A stretch of 64,000 nt of DNA from Bacteroidota bacterium. Its GTDB lineage: Bacteria; Bacteroidota; Bacteroidia; NS11-12g; UBA955. Location: positions 62,001 through 126,000 of the forward strand of contig CANMBF010000003.1 of NCBI GenBank assembly GCA_947496065.1. The letters are read 5' to 3'. Shown here piece by piece: positions 46,182 through 55,325 of the stretch. The position numbers and the translations under genes were made by a program. Under the pieces are notes generated by a model. The model had not been told where the DNA came from and did not search any database. It saw only the letters and a program-made list of their open reading frames with translations. Within the stretch, counting starts at the first letter, position 1. Every line of letters begins with the position of its first letter.

Positions 46182-46586
46182 TCATTTTAAGGCACTTGTT
46201 ACTTTAATATGTTTTGATAACCAAATCAGTGCTTTATCTTGAACATAGAAACATTGCGTTGGGTAATGAATATTTATAAATTTAATATAGATGTTTGTTA
46301 ATATTTTTTGACCAATTGATTTTACAATAATAGCTTCTGCCAAAATTGAATCCTTCCGCCTTTTATTTTCATTTATAACCTCAATTCTGGCGTCTTCGGT
46401 AATAATTGTGTTATGGCCAATAATTAATAATTTAGCGTATTTTCGGTCTTCGGTTACGGCATCTAATAGTTCATAAATTGACGCCACATCTTTCTTTGCT
46501 ACCAATACATTATCGTTATATTGTACCTCTACAATATACTCGTCGAACATCTTAATTGATTTTATAATTGGTTTGTTTGATTCCAT
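46182..46586 (-). CDS. STAS/DUF7793-like small protein
   Basis: A 134-residue soluble protein. The pattern (VEVQYNDNVLVAKKDVASIYELLDAV, then AKLLIIGHNTIITEDA and SIGQKILTNIYIKFINIHYPTQCF) is beta-alpha-beta and similar to small Bacteroidota proteins with a SpoIIAA/STAS-like fold. I recognise no catalytic residue. The gene stands alone with its own terminator. The family call is tentative and the function unknown. Confidence 0.5.
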   Translation of the reverse strand: MESNKPIIKSIKMFDEYIVEVQYNDNVLVAKKDVASIYELLDAVTEDRKYAKLLIIGHNTIITEDARIEVINENKRRKDSILAEAIIVKSIGQKILTNIYIKFINIHYPTQCFYVQDKALIWLSKHIKVTSALK

Positions 46587-46716
46587 TTTATTTGTATTTC
46601 AGAATATAAATGGTTATAAATCTGTGATAACAAAATTAAAATAAAAACTTGAAAATAAATTAATTGCAGCTAAATATTATTTAAGAACCTGATAATGAGC
46701 TATAATCAATTAGCCC

Positions 46717-46968
46717 TTATTGATCTGAAATCGCCGCTTTAATATAATAGTCTTTAAAAAGTTTGCGGAACTTATTCTTAATGGTCGTGTCTTCTTTTTC
46801 TCTTTGCTTGTAAAAGTTAATAATTTCTTTTTGCTTGAGAATAAGTGTTTTTTTGGTTTTCAATCTAGACTGTAATTTTTTTTGTCCTTTGATTGAATTG
46901 TCGATAAGGCGTGTAATCTCATCAACCTTACCCTTCTTCTCAGAAGTGTTAGTTATAATGTATCTCAT
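46717..46968 (-). CDS. Small basic helical protein, unknown function
   Basis: An 83-residue, very Lys-rich protein, helical throughout (KKGKVDEITRLIDNSIKGQKK, then KTLILKQKEIINFYKQREKED). It might be a coiled-coil or nucleic-acid-binding protein, but no family is recognised. A -7 box lies 16 bases upstream of the ATG, supporting a real gene. It is not close enough to its neighbour for a sure operon. Confidence 0.45.
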   Translation of the reverse strand: MRYIITNTSEKKGKVDEITRLIDNSIKGQKKLQSRLKTKKTLILKQKEIINFYKQREKEDTTIKNKFRKLFKDYYIKAAISDQ

Positions 46969-46984
46969 AGTAAATAGTTTGATG

Positions 46985-46992
46985 CAAAAATA
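46985..46992 (-). promoter_or_regulatory. -7 box for the small basic protein gene
   Basis: The minus strand reads TATTTTTG, an exact TAnnTTTG match, 16 bases before ATG 46968. No -33 at the right distance. Confidence 0.4.
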
Positions 46993-47276
46993 AAAGATTA
47001 ATTCAAAAAAAAAAGCTAAAATTTAAAAAATGACATTTTTTAAAGTAATTAATTTTATTCAATTATTAATTTTATTAGTTTTTTAAATGCTTTTAAATGA
47101 AGTAGAACAAATCAAAAAAAAATATATTTTTTTTTTGAAGCATAGAAGAATTTAACCAATTTCATGGGTTTTTGCGATTTTCAATGTTCATTAATTATTA
47201 TTATTTTACCGTAAATTTTAAATTAAATTATATATTTCCATGGCCTATTTAATTTAAATTTCCATTTGCAAATCCT

Positions 47277-47284
47277 TACCTTTG
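47277..47284 (+). promoter_or_regulatory. -7 box for lepA
   Basis: TACCTTTG, an exact TAnnTTTG match, 10 bases before ATG 47295. The nearby TTTG at 47265-47268 is too close to be a -33 element. Confidence 0.5.
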
Positions 47285-47294
47285 CACACTTTTT

Positions 47295-49085
47295 ATGCAA
47301 CACCTTAGGAATTTTTGTATTATCGCCCATATCGATCATGGTAAGAGCACACTAGCAGACCGTTTGCTTGAATATACCGGAACTGTTTCGAAACGAGACA
47401 TGATGGCGCAGGTATTGGATAACATGGACCTTGAAAGAGAAAGGGGAATTACTATTAAAAGTCACGCAATTCAGATGAATTACGCTTTAGATAATCAATC
47501 TTATGTACTTAATCTGATTGATACGCCTGGTCACGTTGATTTTAGCTATGAAGTGAGTAGAAGCATTGCTGCTTGTGAAGGGGCCTTGTTAATTGTAGAC
47601 GCTTCTCAGGGTATTCAAGCGCAAACAATCAGTAATCTCTATCTTGCCATTGAGCATAATCTAGAAATTATACCAATTCTCAATAAAATGGATCTGCCTG
47701 GTGCTATGCCCGAAGAGGTTAAAGATCAAATTGTAGATTTAATAGGTTGTGAGCGCGATAAAATCATTGCAGCAAGTGGCAAGACTGGAATGGGTGTATA
47801 CGATATTTTAAGAGCCATCGTTGAACGTGTACCGCATCCAAAAGGTAATATCAATGCACCACTAAAGGCCCTCATTTTTGATTCAGTGTTTAACTCATTC
47901 AGAGGTATTATTGCCTATTACAAAGTATTGGATGGTAAAATGTCTAAAGGTGAAATCGTAAAATTCATGAATACCGACAAGGAATATGGGGCCGATGAAG
48001 TAGGTGTTTTGCGCCTTGAAATGGAACCCCGTCAGGAAGTATTAGCGGGCGATGTTGGTTATATCATTACAGGTATAAAACAAGCCAAAGAAGTTAAAGT
48101 AGGAGATACAATTACAAGCTTTGTCAATCCAACGGCCGAAGCAATTAAAGGTTTTGAAGATGTTAAGCCAATGGTTTTTGCAGGTATTTATCCAGTTGAT
48201 ACAGAGGATTACGAAGAACTTCGCGATAGCATGTCTAAACTTCAATTGAATGATGCATCACTCGTTTTTGAGCCAGAAAGTTCTGCAGCATTAGGTTTTG
48301 GTTTCCGTTGCGGATTCCTTGGTATGTTGCACATGGAAATCATCCAAGAACGTCTAGAGCGTGAGTTTGGTATGACTGTTATTACAACAGTTCCGAACGT
48401 GTCTTATAAGGCTTATACCACCAAAGGCGAAATGTTAGAGGTAAACAATCCAAGTGATTTACCCGATCCTAGCACCATCGATTATGTTGAAGAGCCTTAT
48501 ATTAATGCAACCATTATTACTGCTTCCGAATATGTTGGAAATGTGATTGCACTTTGTATGGACAAAAGAGGCATGATTAAAAACCAAGTGTACCTGACGA
48601 CTAATAGAGTTGAATTGACATTTGAAATGCCATTGGCAGAAGTTGTATTTGATTTCTACGATAAATTAAAATCCATCAGTCGTGGCTACGCATCATTCGA
48701 TTATGCGCCAACTGGTTATAAATTATCTCACCTAGTGAAAATGGACATCATGCTGAACAAAGACCCTGTTGATGCTTTGTCCTCGATAATCCACAGAGAT
48801 AGAGCTTACGACCTTGGTAAAAAAATCTGTAAAAAGTTGAGAGAATTAATTCCTCGTCAACAATTTGATATCGCTATTCAAGCATCTATCGGTGCAAAGA
48901 TTATTGCTAGAGAATCACTAAGTGCTTTGAGAAAAGACGTAACTGCCAAATGTTATGGTGGTGATATTAGTCGTAAACGTAAATTACTTGAAAAACAAAA
49001 GGAAGGTAAAAAACGGATGCGTCAAGTAGGTAATGTTGAGATTCCTCAGTCTGCCTTCATGGCTGTTCTAAAATTGGACGATTGA
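47295..49085 (+). CDS. lepA: Elongation factor 4 (LepA)
   Basis: A 596-residue translational GTPase that acts on ribosomes, affecting initiation and back-translocation under stress. G-domain motifs are in place: [14 protein letters not shown] near 11-24, RERGITIKS near 48-56, DTPGHVDFS near 76-84 and NKMDLPGA near 130-137. Domains II-V follow, with the LepA-specific C-terminal domain ending in [16 protein letters not shown] and [11 protein letters not shown]. Length and order are standard. Confidence 0.98.
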   Translation: MQHLRNFCIIAHIDHGKSTLADRLLEYTGTVSKRDMMAQVLDNMDLERERGITIKSHAIQMNYALDNQSYVLNLIDTPGHVDFSYEVSRSIAACEGALLIVDASQGIQAQTISNLYLAIEHNLEIIPILNKMDLPGAMPEEVKDQIVDLIGCERDKIIAASGKTGMGVYDILRAIVERVPHPKGNINAPLKALIFDSVFNSFRGIIAYYKVLDGKMSKGEIVKFMNTDKEYGADEVGVLRLEMEPRQEVLAGDVGYIITGIKQAKEVKVGDTITSFVNPTAEAIKGFEDVKPMVFAGIYPVDTEDYEELRDSMSKLQLNDASLVFEPESSAALGFGFRCGFLGMLHMEIIQERLEREFGMTVITTVPNVSYKAYTTKGEMLEVNNPSDLPDPSTIDYVEEPYINATIITASEYVGNVIALCMDKRGMIKNQVYLTTNRVELTFEMPLAEVVFDFYDKLKSISRGYASFDYAPTGYKLSHLVKMDIMLNKDPVDALSSIIHRDRAYDLGKKICKKLRELIPRQQFDIAIQASIGAKIIARESLSALRKDVTAKCYGGDISRKRKLLEKQKEGKKRMRQVGNVEIPQSAFMAVLKLDD

Positions 49086-49162
49086 TGCATTGAAGTCTAT
49101 TTTATCTCACTTCTGTTGATTAACGTTTTCAATACCTTATATTTTTTAGGTAAGGATATGAG

Positions 49163-49170
49163 TAAATTTG
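49163..49170 (+). promoter_or_regulatory. -7 box for the MFS transporter gene
   Basis: TAAATTTG, an exact TAnnTTTG match, 18 bases before the TTG start at 49189. No clear -33. Confidence 0.4.
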
Positions 49171-49188
49171 CGACCAACTAATTGACCC

Positions 49189-50346
49189 TTGCGTATTTTT
49201 AAAGCTTATCCCATTCAATTTTGGAAATTGTGCATTGGCTGCCTGATATTTTTCAGCAGTTTTACAATGGTAATTCCCGATTTGCCAGTCTTGCTCGAAA
49301 GCATAGGAGGCAAGACATACACATGGTTGATCATTCCATCTTTTGCTATTATCGCTTTAATTGGTCGCCCTTACAGTGGTAAATTATCCGATCATATTGG
49401 TCGTGTTTGGGTGATGTGCATAGGTGCATTGGTAACTACTTTGGCTTGCTTTTTTTACATTTTTATTCCCTTTGCTTTTTTATTTTTTGTTAATCGTGGG
49501 TTTCATGGCATCTGCGCAGGGTTTACCCCGACAGGCTTTACGGCTTATGCAGATGATGTTGTGCCATTATCAAAAAGAGGAGAGGCTATGGGAATTGTTG
49601 GCATCTGCAATAATATTGGCAATGCGATTGGTTGGGTGATTGGTAGCAAATGCACAGAAATGTTCGGAATTAACGCCATGTTTCAAATTGCATCACTACT
49701 CGGATTTATATCACTCTTGATTTTTATGACTTTGAAAGAGCAGAGTGTGGTAAAGCAGAAGTTCAAGTTGAGTATGCTAAAACTAAAAAAAGATGAATTG
49801 TTCGAAAAACGCGTATTTATTCCTGGGCTTGTATTGTTACTCACAGCATTTTCATCTGGTGGAATATTGGCATTGATTGCCGACTTTACCCACCATGTGG
49901 GCATTGCTAATAAAGGCGCCTACATGGCCATTTATATTTTATCGTCATTGATTATTCGCTTTTTAGCAGGGCGTTGGAGCGACCAATACGGCAGGAAGAA
50001 AATTGCATTATATGGTGCAATTGCATTGGGTTTAAGTATGCTGATTTTAGCATTTACAGAAGGCACCACTTTATATGTGTTGTCATCGGTTTTTTTTGGT
50101 GTAGGTTTCGGTTTGTTATCGCCTTCGCTCTTTGCATGGACGGTTGATTTAGCAGAGGTAGGTAAGAAAGGGAAAGCTGTTGGAACCTTGTTTATATTCT
50201 TGGAAATTGGCATTATTCTAGGGTCTTCTGTATGTGGACTTTTATACAAAAACCAGGTACAAAACTTTAGAGCCGCCTTCATCATTTGCGCCTTATTAGC
50301 CTTTCTATCTGTGATTTTCGTAGTGGAGAGGCCTAAAAAAATGTAG
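49189..50346 (+). CDS. MFS transporter
   Basis: A 385-residue twelve-helix major facilitator. The MFS motif after TM2 is GRPYSGKLSDHIGR near 59-72, with its second-half echo RFLAGRWSDQYGRKK near 257-271. FTPTGFTAYADDVVPLSKRGEAMG is the TM5 region typical of drug-exporter-like MFS proteins. The start is TTG 49189 (MRIFKAYPIQFWKL); no ATG lies before the first helix. The substrate is unknown. A small outer-membrane protein gene follows 32 bases later with its own -7 box. Confidence 0.88.
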   Translation: MRIFKAYPIQFWKLCIGCLIFFSSFTMVIPDLPVLLESIGGKTYTWLIIPSFAIIALIGRPYSGKLSDHIGRVWVMCIGALVTTLACFFYIFIPFAFLFFVNRGFHGICAGFTPTGFTAYADDVVPLSKRGEAMGIVGICNNIGNAIGWVIGSKCTEMFGINAMFQIASLLGFISLLIFMTLKEQSVVKQKFKLSMLKLKKDELFEKRVFIPGLVLLLTAFSSGGILALIADFTHHVGIANKGAYMAIYILSSLIIRFLAGRWSDQYGRKKIALYGAIALGLSMLILAFTEGTTLYVLSSVFFGVGFGLLSPSLFAWTVDLAEVGKKGKAVGTLFIFLEIGIILGSSVCGLLYKNQVQNFRAAFIICALLAFLSVIFVVERPKKM

Positions 50347-50366
50347 TTTAATCCTATTTATAGTTG

Positions 50367-50374
50367 TATATTTG
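50367..50374 (+). promoter_or_regulatory. -7 box for the outer-membrane protein gene at 50379
   Basis: TATATTTG ends four bases before the ATG, so the transcript would start at or next to the start codon. Confidence 0.5.
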
Positions 50375-50378
50375 ATAA

Positions 50379-50906
50379 ATGAAACAAGACATAAAGTTAG
50401 GTGTGCTATTCTTTTTTATTTTTAGTTATTGCGTTCAATTGCGTGCAACGGAATTTAAAAGTGTTCCAAGAAAAAGTGTTGGACTTTATATAAATACTGG
50501 AATGAGTAGCTATAACACTGTATCCTATTGTATGGGTGTAAGAGGTCGTTATGCAATTAGTCAGTTGGTGTCAGTTGGTGCTGAATTAAATTACAACCAA
50601 CACGTTTATCCCATAGGTAATTTTGATGCCATGGGTGCCATGACTTTCTTACATTTTAGTAAACTTAATAAAGGATTTTATGCCGAAGCTGGTATTCAAG
50701 CGGGACGGATTGTGTCTTCAAGTCGTGCAACGCCAATTAATAAAGTTCTCCCATATTGTGCAGTAGGTTATAGCATGCCTTTGAAGAATAAATTCACTCT
50801 GGATTTTCAAATAAGACCAATTACGGCTTTTAGATCGAAATCAGAAACGAATATTGCAAGCAATGCTTTGGCAAAAATTTTCGTTGGTCTTAATTATAAT
50901 TTTTAA
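50379..50906 (+). CDS. Small outer-membrane beta-barrel-like protein
   Basis: A 175-residue protein with a signal peptide (about 1-24, ending LRAT). The mature part is a run of alternating beta strands (YINTGMSSYNTVSYCMGVRG, ELNYNQHVYPIG, KGFYAEAGIQAG, PYCAVGYSMPLKNKFTLDF) ending in NYNF with a terminal Phe, as in eight-stranded outer-membrane barrels. The function is unknown. Confidence 0.7.
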   Translation: MKQDIKLGVLFFFIFSYCVQLRATEFKSVPRKSVGLYINTGMSSYNTVSYCMGVRGRYAISQLVSVGAELNYNQHVYPIGNFDAMGAMTFLHFSKLNKGFYAEAGIQAGRIVSSSRATPINKVLPYCAVGYSMPLKNKFTLDFQIRPITAFRSKSETNIASNALAKIFVGLNYNF

Positions 50907-50909
50907 TCA

Positions 50910-51350
50910 CTAGTGAGTGTTGGCCTTAACTACACACATAGTCGCATAGCCTCTAGCAATTAATGTTTCTTCGCCAGTTTCTGATATACAAATCACATCG
51001 GCTTCACAAAAATACAACAGGTTACCTGCTTTAATCACTTTGCCTCTGCCAATTACTTTAGCACCAGAGCCGGGTCTTAAATACGAAATTTTTAAATCCG
51101 AAGTCACTGTGCCTTCATTGGGCGAAACCAGTGAGTAGGCGGCAAAACCCATTACCAAATCGGCCACAGTTGCGGTAACACCTCCATGGGTATAGCTAAA
51201 TTGTTGTTGGTGTTTCTCCTCTAAAATTAATTCTCCTTCAACATAACCAGGTTCAATTTTTGTTAAATTGAATCCAATGTGGTGCATGAAAAATTGTTTT
51301 TCTAATTTTTCTCTAATGTTTTTTTCGAAATCAGGATTTTTGGTAATCAT
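50910..51350 (-). CDS. PaaI-family hotdog thioesterase
   Basis: A 146-residue protein from ATG 51350; a longer frame to 51386 overlaps the upstream TPR gene and is less likely. The hotdog core shows GYVEGELILEEKHQQ, then THGGVTATVADLVMGFAAY with the HGG and Asp typical of PaaI acyl-CoA thioesterases, and VTSDLKISYLRPGSG. It hydrolyses acyl-CoA thioesters in the cytoplasm; the substrate is uncertain. It is 10 bases downstream of the TPR gene, probably in one transcript. Confidence 0.88.
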   Translation of the reverse strand: MITKNPDFEKNIREKLEKQFFMHHIGFNLTKIEPGYVEGELILEEKHQQQFSYTHGGVTATVADLVMGFAAYSLVSPNEGTVTSDLKISYLRPGSGAKVIGRGKVIKAGNLLYFCEADVICISETGEETLIARGYATMCVVKANTH

Positions 51351-51360
51351 TAATATTTTT

Positions 51361-51672
51361 TTAAAAAGTAAGTTCTTCAAATGCACTGCGCAATTCTCCA
51401 GCTGTTTTTTTATCGCCTTGTAATTGTGCTAATTCAATTCCTTTTTCATAAATGATAATCGCCTTAGCCTCATCATTCCTTGCTTCGTAGAGCTTAGCTA
51501 ATTGGTAATAATTAGCCAAATAATCTGGAAAGTTTTCTGCGATGTACTCCATTTTTTCTAGCGCCATATCAAGCGTCTCGGAGGATAGATATTCCATCGC
51601 AATACCAAAATGTAAAAAGGGGTCGTTCGGCGATTTCTCTGACCAATCTTGGAGTATTTTTAGGCGTTGCAT
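51361..51672 (-). CDS. Small TPR protein
   Basis: A 103-residue protein with about two to three tetratricopeptide units (DPFLHFGIAMEYLSSETLDMA, then YLANYYQLAKLYEARNDEAKAI and KGIELAQLQGDKKTA). TPR proteins scaffold protein contacts; no partner is evident. It is upstream of the thioesterase gene in a likely two-gene operon, divergent from etfB. Confidence 0.78.
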   Translation of the reverse strand: MQRLKILQDWSEKSPNDPFLHFGIAMEYLSSETLDMALEKMEYIAENFPDYLANYYQLAKLYEARNDEAKAIIIYEKGIELAQLQGDKKTAGELRSAFEELTF

Positions 51673-51737
51673 TAAAAGAAATGTTTATTTGTTTATTTTC
51701 TATGCAAAACTCCTTTTTTCTTCGCACTTTTTATGCT

Positions 51738-51745
51738 TAATTTTG
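51738..51745 (+). promoter_or_regulatory. -7 box for the etf operon
   Basis: TAATTTTG, an exact TAnnTTTG match, 15 bases before the etfB ATG at 51761. The -33 region is T-rich but lacks TTTG. Confidence 0.5.
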
Positions 51746-51760
51746 CAACAATCAATTAAC

Positions 51761-52498
51761 ATGAAAATTTTAGTGTGCATGAGTGTAGTTCCAGATACAA
51801 CTACCAAAATTACATTTACAGACAATAACACCAAATTTAATACAGCAGGTGTTCAGTTTATTATTAACCCCTACGATGAATTGTCATTGACCAAAGCATT
51901 GGAAATTACCGAAAAATTGGGTGGTTCAGTGACAGTAGCTACCGTTGGATTAGCCTATACAGATGCGGTTATTAGAAAAGCATTGGCCATTGGTGCGAAT
52001 GATGCCATCAGAATTAATGCAAATCCAATCGATGGTCAGTTTGTAGCAGAACAATTAGCAGCCATCGCCCAGCAAGGCGGATATGAAATGGTACTTACTG
52101 GTAGAGAAAGTATTGATTACAATGGTGGTCAAGTTTGTGGTTTGTTAGGTGCTTTATTGAACTGGCCTTCGGTGAACGTTTGTACTAAAATGGATGTAGT
52201 AGATGGCAAAGCCCATTTCGAAAGGGATATTGATGGCGGTCGCGAAACCATTGAAGCAGTATTGCCAGTTGTAGCAAGCGCTCAAAAAGATTTGTGTGAG
52301 CCGCGTATTCCAAATATGAAAGGTATCATGGCTGCGCGTACTAAGCCATTAACAGTAGTTGAACCAATTGCAGTGGACGGTTTTGGACAATACAATGCCT
52401 TTGAAAATCCAATTGCAAAGCAAGCCGTTAAATTATTTGACGCGCAAAACGCAGCACAATTAATAGATGCATTAAAAAACGAAGCCAAAGTAATATAA
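51761..52498 (+). CDS. etfB: Electron transfer flavoprotein beta subunit
   Basis: A 245-residue subunit that pairs with EtfA to carry electrons from acyl-CoA and other dehydrogenases to the quinone pool. The start is MKILVCMSVVPDTTTKI at 51761; the longer open frame upstream lies in the divergent TPR gene and is rejected. GGSVTVATVGLAYTD, VLTGRESIDYNGGQVCGLL and ARTKPLTVVEP are typical AMP-binding and adenine-site segments. It is followed by etfA after 13 bases. Confidence 0.95.
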   Translation: MKILVCMSVVPDTTTKITFTDNNTKFNTAGVQFIINPYDELSLTKALEITEKLGGSVTVATVGLAYTDAVIRKALAIGANDAIRINANPIDGQFVAEQLAAIAQQGGYEMVLTGRESIDYNGGQVCGLLGALLNWPSVNVCTKMDVVDGKAHFERDIDGGRETIEAVLPVVASAQKDLCEPRIPNMKGIMAARTKPLTVVEPIAVDGFGQYNAFENPIAKQAVKLFDAQNAAQLIDALKNEAKVI

Positions 52499-52511
52499 AA
52501 CAAAGAAGATA

Positions 52512-53450
52512 ATGACAGGTATATACGCAGAAAACTCAGAAGGTATTTTTAAAAAATCAGTATTAGAGGCCGCTTCATACGCATCTCAAATAAGCACAGA
52601 TGGTGTAACCGCTATTTGCATCGGTTCACCAAAAGATGGGGAAGCTGATAAATTAGCAAAGTATGGTGTTACAAAACTTAAAATCGTTGAAGGTTTAACG
52701 GCCTTTGATGCACAAAATTATAGCCAAGCTATTGCCGCCAATTTAAATGGTATTAAGACCTTAATTATGGCGAATACATATGAAGGTAAATCACTCGCAC
52801 CAAGGGTTTCTGTATTAATGAAGGCATCGCTTGCAACCAATGTGGTAGCATTGCCTGATACCAGCAATGGGTTTGTCGTGAAGCGTGGTGTGTTTTCTGG
52901 TAAAGGCTTCGCCCATGTTCAATTGAGCAGAGACCATAAAATTGTAGCAATTACCCCTAATAGTATTGAATTAAAAGAAAAGCTAGTTTCTATATCAATT
53001 GAAAAAACATCTTTTACTGAAACTGTTAAATTAACCACCATCACGGCCTCTAATAAAGCTGTAGGTAAAATTCCATTGACAGAAGCGGAGATTGTTGTTT
53101 CAGCTGGACGTGGAATGAAGGGCCCAGAAAATTGGGGCATGGTAGAAGAGTTAGCAGGATTATTAGGCGCTGCAACCGCTTGTTCGAAGCCAGTGAGCGA
53201 TATGGAATGGCGTCCGCACAGTGAACACGTTGGACAGACTGGTATTACCATTAAACCGAATTTATACATTGCTATCGGTATTTCGGGTGCAATACAGCAC
53301 CTGGCGGGAGTTAGCAGCAGCAAAGTAATTGTTGTAATCAATAAGGATCCAGAAGCACCTTTTTTCAAAGCGGCCGATTATGGTATTGTTGGCGATGCAT
53401 TCGAAATATTACCTCAGTTAATAGCAGCGGCCAAAGCAGCTCAAAACTAG
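52512..53450 (+). CDS. etfA: Electron transfer flavoprotein alpha subunit
   Basis: A 312-residue FAD-binding subunit. The C-terminal FAD domain is clear: VSAGRGMKGPENWGMVEELA near 195-214, then SKPVSDMEWRPHSEHVGQTG, AIGISGAIQHLAG and NKDPEAPFFKAADYGIVGD. It works with EtfB, encoded just upstream. A nuclease-domain gene follows after six bases. Confidence 0.96.
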   Translation: MTGIYAENSEGIFKKSVLEAASYASQISTDGVTAICIGSPKDGEADKLAKYGVTKLKIVEGLTAFDAQNYSQAIAANLNGIKTLIMANTYEGKSLAPRVSVLMKASLATNVVALPDTSNGFVVKRGVFSGKGFAHVQLSRDHKIVAITPNSIELKEKLVSISIEKTSFTETVKLTTITASNKAVGKIPLTEAEIVVSAGRGMKGPENWGMVEELAGLLGAATACSKPVSDMEWRPHSEHVGQTGITIKPNLYIAIGISGAIQHLAGVSSSKVIVVINKDPEAPFFKAADYGIVGDAFEILPQLIAAAKAAQN

Positions 53451-53456
53451 TTCATT

Positions 53457-54047
53457 TTGCATAAAATTCAAGTTGATATATACGGCATAGCGCCTAGTCA
53501 AATGCAAGGTTCTTATAGCCTTATTTTGGCTGAGCAAGAGGGTGAACGGAAGATTCCTATTATCGTTGGACAATACGAAGCCCAAGCCATTGCCATTCAA
53601 ATTGAAGGCATCAATACAGGACGACCATTAACCCATGATTTGTTTTTATCCTTTGCTAAAAAATTTGATATTCAAATTAAAGAAGTTTTTATACATCAAC
53701 TTAAAGAAGGTGTGTTTTATTCCTTGTTAATTTGTGAAAGCAATGGAATTATCCAAGAAATAGATAGCAGAACAAGCGATGCAATTGCCTTGGCAGTGAG
53801 ATTCGATTGTCCAATTTATACCACCGAGGAAATTTTAGACGCAGCAGGCATATCTATCGACGACCAAGCCATTGAAAAGCCGGGAAGGGGAAAACCAGAT
53901 GTTCCATCGCAAAAGCCAAAAGAAGAGTTCGATTTATTTAAAAATAAAACCGTAGAAGAATTAGAACGTTTACTTGATTTAGCGCTTAACAATGAAGATT
54001 ACATGAAGGCTGCACAAATACGAGATGAAATTGATAAAAGGAAATAA
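53457..54047 (+). CDS. Bifunctional nuclease (BFN/DUF151) protein with UVR motif
   Basis: A 196-residue protein from TTG 53457 (MHKIQVDIYGIAPSQMQGSYSL is the normal family start). The DUF151 domain spans about 10-135 and includes GERKIPIIVGQYEAQAIAI and EIDSRTSDAIALAVRFDCPIY, its most conserved block. A linker is followed by a UvrB/UvrC-type UVR helical hairpin (VEELERLLDLALNNEDYMKA near 165-185). DUF151 proteins have reported RNase/DNase activity in plants; the bacterial role is unclear. It is transcribed with etfBA and overlaps the next gene by 23 bases. Confidence 0.88.
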   Translation: MHKIQVDIYGIAPSQMQGSYSLILAEQEGERKIPIIVGQYEAQAIAIQIEGINTGRPLTHDLFLSFAKKFDIQIKEVFIHQLKEGVFYSLLICESNGIIQEIDSRTSDAIALAVRFDCPIYTTEEILDAAGISIDDQAIEKPGRGKPDVPSQKPKEEFDLFKNKTVEELERLLDLALNNEDYMKAAQIRDEIDKRK

Positions 54048-54399
54048 AAGTATTTTTTTAAGCCTAGCCTGCTTCTTATGGGGTGCTTGCAGCTACCAGT
54101 CAGAGCGCTCAATGGCCGTTGGTAAATGGCAATTTGTTTCTGTTACAGCCAATGATTCAGTAATGTTCTCAATTGTTGAGACAGATTTTTTGGATTTAAA
54201 TGCTGATAGTACCTTCCATTATGAAATTAATGAGGCCCATAAAATAATGGATGGAACCTGGCAATACAGCAATCACCAATTGTATTTAAAATATAAAAAG
54301 CTAGATACTACGCGTGTTTTTGATATTGAAATACTGTCAATGCACGACTTGATCTTCAATGAAAAAGAAAAACATTTTGTACTAAAACGGTCGGAATAA
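54025..54399 (+). CDS. Lipocalin-like lipoprotein
   Basis: A 124-residue predicted lipoprotein (lipobox WGAC, Cys22). The mature domain has AVGKWQFVSVTANDS, TFHYEINEAHKIMDGTW and HQLYLKYKKLDTTRVF, a small beta-barrel pattern resembling lipocalin-like DUFs. It overlaps the nuclease gene by 23 bases, so it is the last gene of the etf operon. The ligand is unknown. Confidence 0.68.
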   Translation: MKLIKGNKSIFLSLACFLWGACSYQSERSMAVGKWQFVSVTANDSVMFSIVETDFLDLNADSTFHYEINEAHKIMDGTWQYSNHQLYLKYKKLDTTRVFDIEILSMHDLIFNEKEKHFVLKRSE

Positions 54400-54446
54400 T
54401 TTTTCGGGTGTTGTTTTTCTTTTAAAAAAAATACTAAATTGCAACC

Positions 54447-55265
54447 ATGTTGATTAGTTTCAATGGTCTATTGACTGATGCCGACGATAAAATCTTCTCG
54501 TCGCATAGCCGTATTTACAAATATGGAGATGGTTTTTTTGAAAGTATTAAAATCATCAATAGGGTCCCTCAACACTTTAATCTTCATTTTAACCGGATTG
54601 CCCGGGCCGCTAAACTTTTTAAAATTCAATTAAACGAAAAGTGGTCGCAAAACTTTTTTGTAGAACAACTCAATTTGCTTTGTCTTAAAAATGGTTTTGT
54701 GAATGCCCGCTGTCGCATTACTTTTTATCGCGATTCACAAGGCTTTTATGCGCCAATTTCAAACAAAGGAAGTTTTATAATCGAACTTTCTGAAGACAAT
54801 GGTGTGTATCGATTGAACGATAAAGGCCTTACACTTGGTTCTTACGGCCAAATTTTAAAGGCATCAAATTTCGTGAGCTTTTTTAAACCATTATCTGCCA
54901 TCAATTATGTAATGGCAGGTATTGCCGCTCAGGAACAAGGATGCGACTCAGTTGTTTTGTATAACGAAAGCAATCGTATTTGTGAAGCACACAATGCCAA
55001 TATTTTTATTTTCAGAGATGATGAAATTATAACACCATCCTTAGGAGAATACTGTTTGGATGGCGTGATGCGCCAACATATTATTGCTAAATGTAAAGCC
55101 CTTAATAAGCCCTTGTTCCAAGAAGAAATTACTGAAGAGGCTTTATTAATGGCCGATGAAGTATTCGTAACTAATGCAAGTAAAGGGATTCAGTGGGTTG
55201 AAAATTATGGCGGTAAATTTTATGGCTTTGAAAAGGTCCAAAATTTGTTTGCAGAAATATTTTAG
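54447..55265 (+). CDS. Class IV PLP aminotransferase (BCAT/ADC-lyase-like)
   Basis: A 272-residue fold-type IV enzyme. DGFFESIKIINRVPQHFNLH (near 28-47) and FKPLSAINYVMAGIAAQE (with the PLP Lys) are typical, followed by EAHNANIFIFRD and TPSLGEYCLDGVMRQHI. Members include branched-chain aminotransferases, D-amino-acid aminotransferase and aminodeoxychorismate lyase; the sequence does not decide, but a shortened arm region makes the latter two more likely than BCAT. It is a monocistronic cytoplasmic gene. Confidence 0.82.
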   Translation: MLISFNGLLTDADDKIFSSHSRIYKYGDGFFESIKIINRVPQHFNLHFNRIARAAKLFKIQLNEKWSQNFFVEQLNLLCLKNGFVNARCRITFYRDSQGFYAPISNKGSFIIELSEDNGVYRLNDKGLTLGSYGQILKASNFVSFFKPLSAINYVMAGIAAQEQGCDSVVLYNESNRICEAHNANIFIFRDDEIITPSLGEYCLDGVMRQHIIAKCKALNKPLFQEEITEEALLMADEVFVTNASKGIQWVENYGGKFYGFEKVQNLFAEIF

Positions 55266-55325
55266 TTCAATTGCGATTTATAATCCCAATTTATTAATAA
55301 GAATTGCAATTAAGCGAATGAATCA

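Larger units (their letters stand above)
46969..47294. other. Gene-free spacer upstream of lepA
   Basis: 326 bases of very AT-rich DNA with homopolymer A and T runs. It holds the -7 boxes at 46985-46992 (minus) and 47277-47284 (plus) and nothing else I can support. Confidence 0.5.

Noticed and set aside
50908-50917. TCACTAGTGA palindrome as terminator between convergent genes
   Set aside because: It is only ten bases with no loop or T-run, so a terminator role is not supported.
51542-51760. A longer N-terminus for etfB
   Set aside because: The extra 73 codons overlap the divergent TPR gene, and the family start MKILVCMS lies at 51761 after a -7 box.
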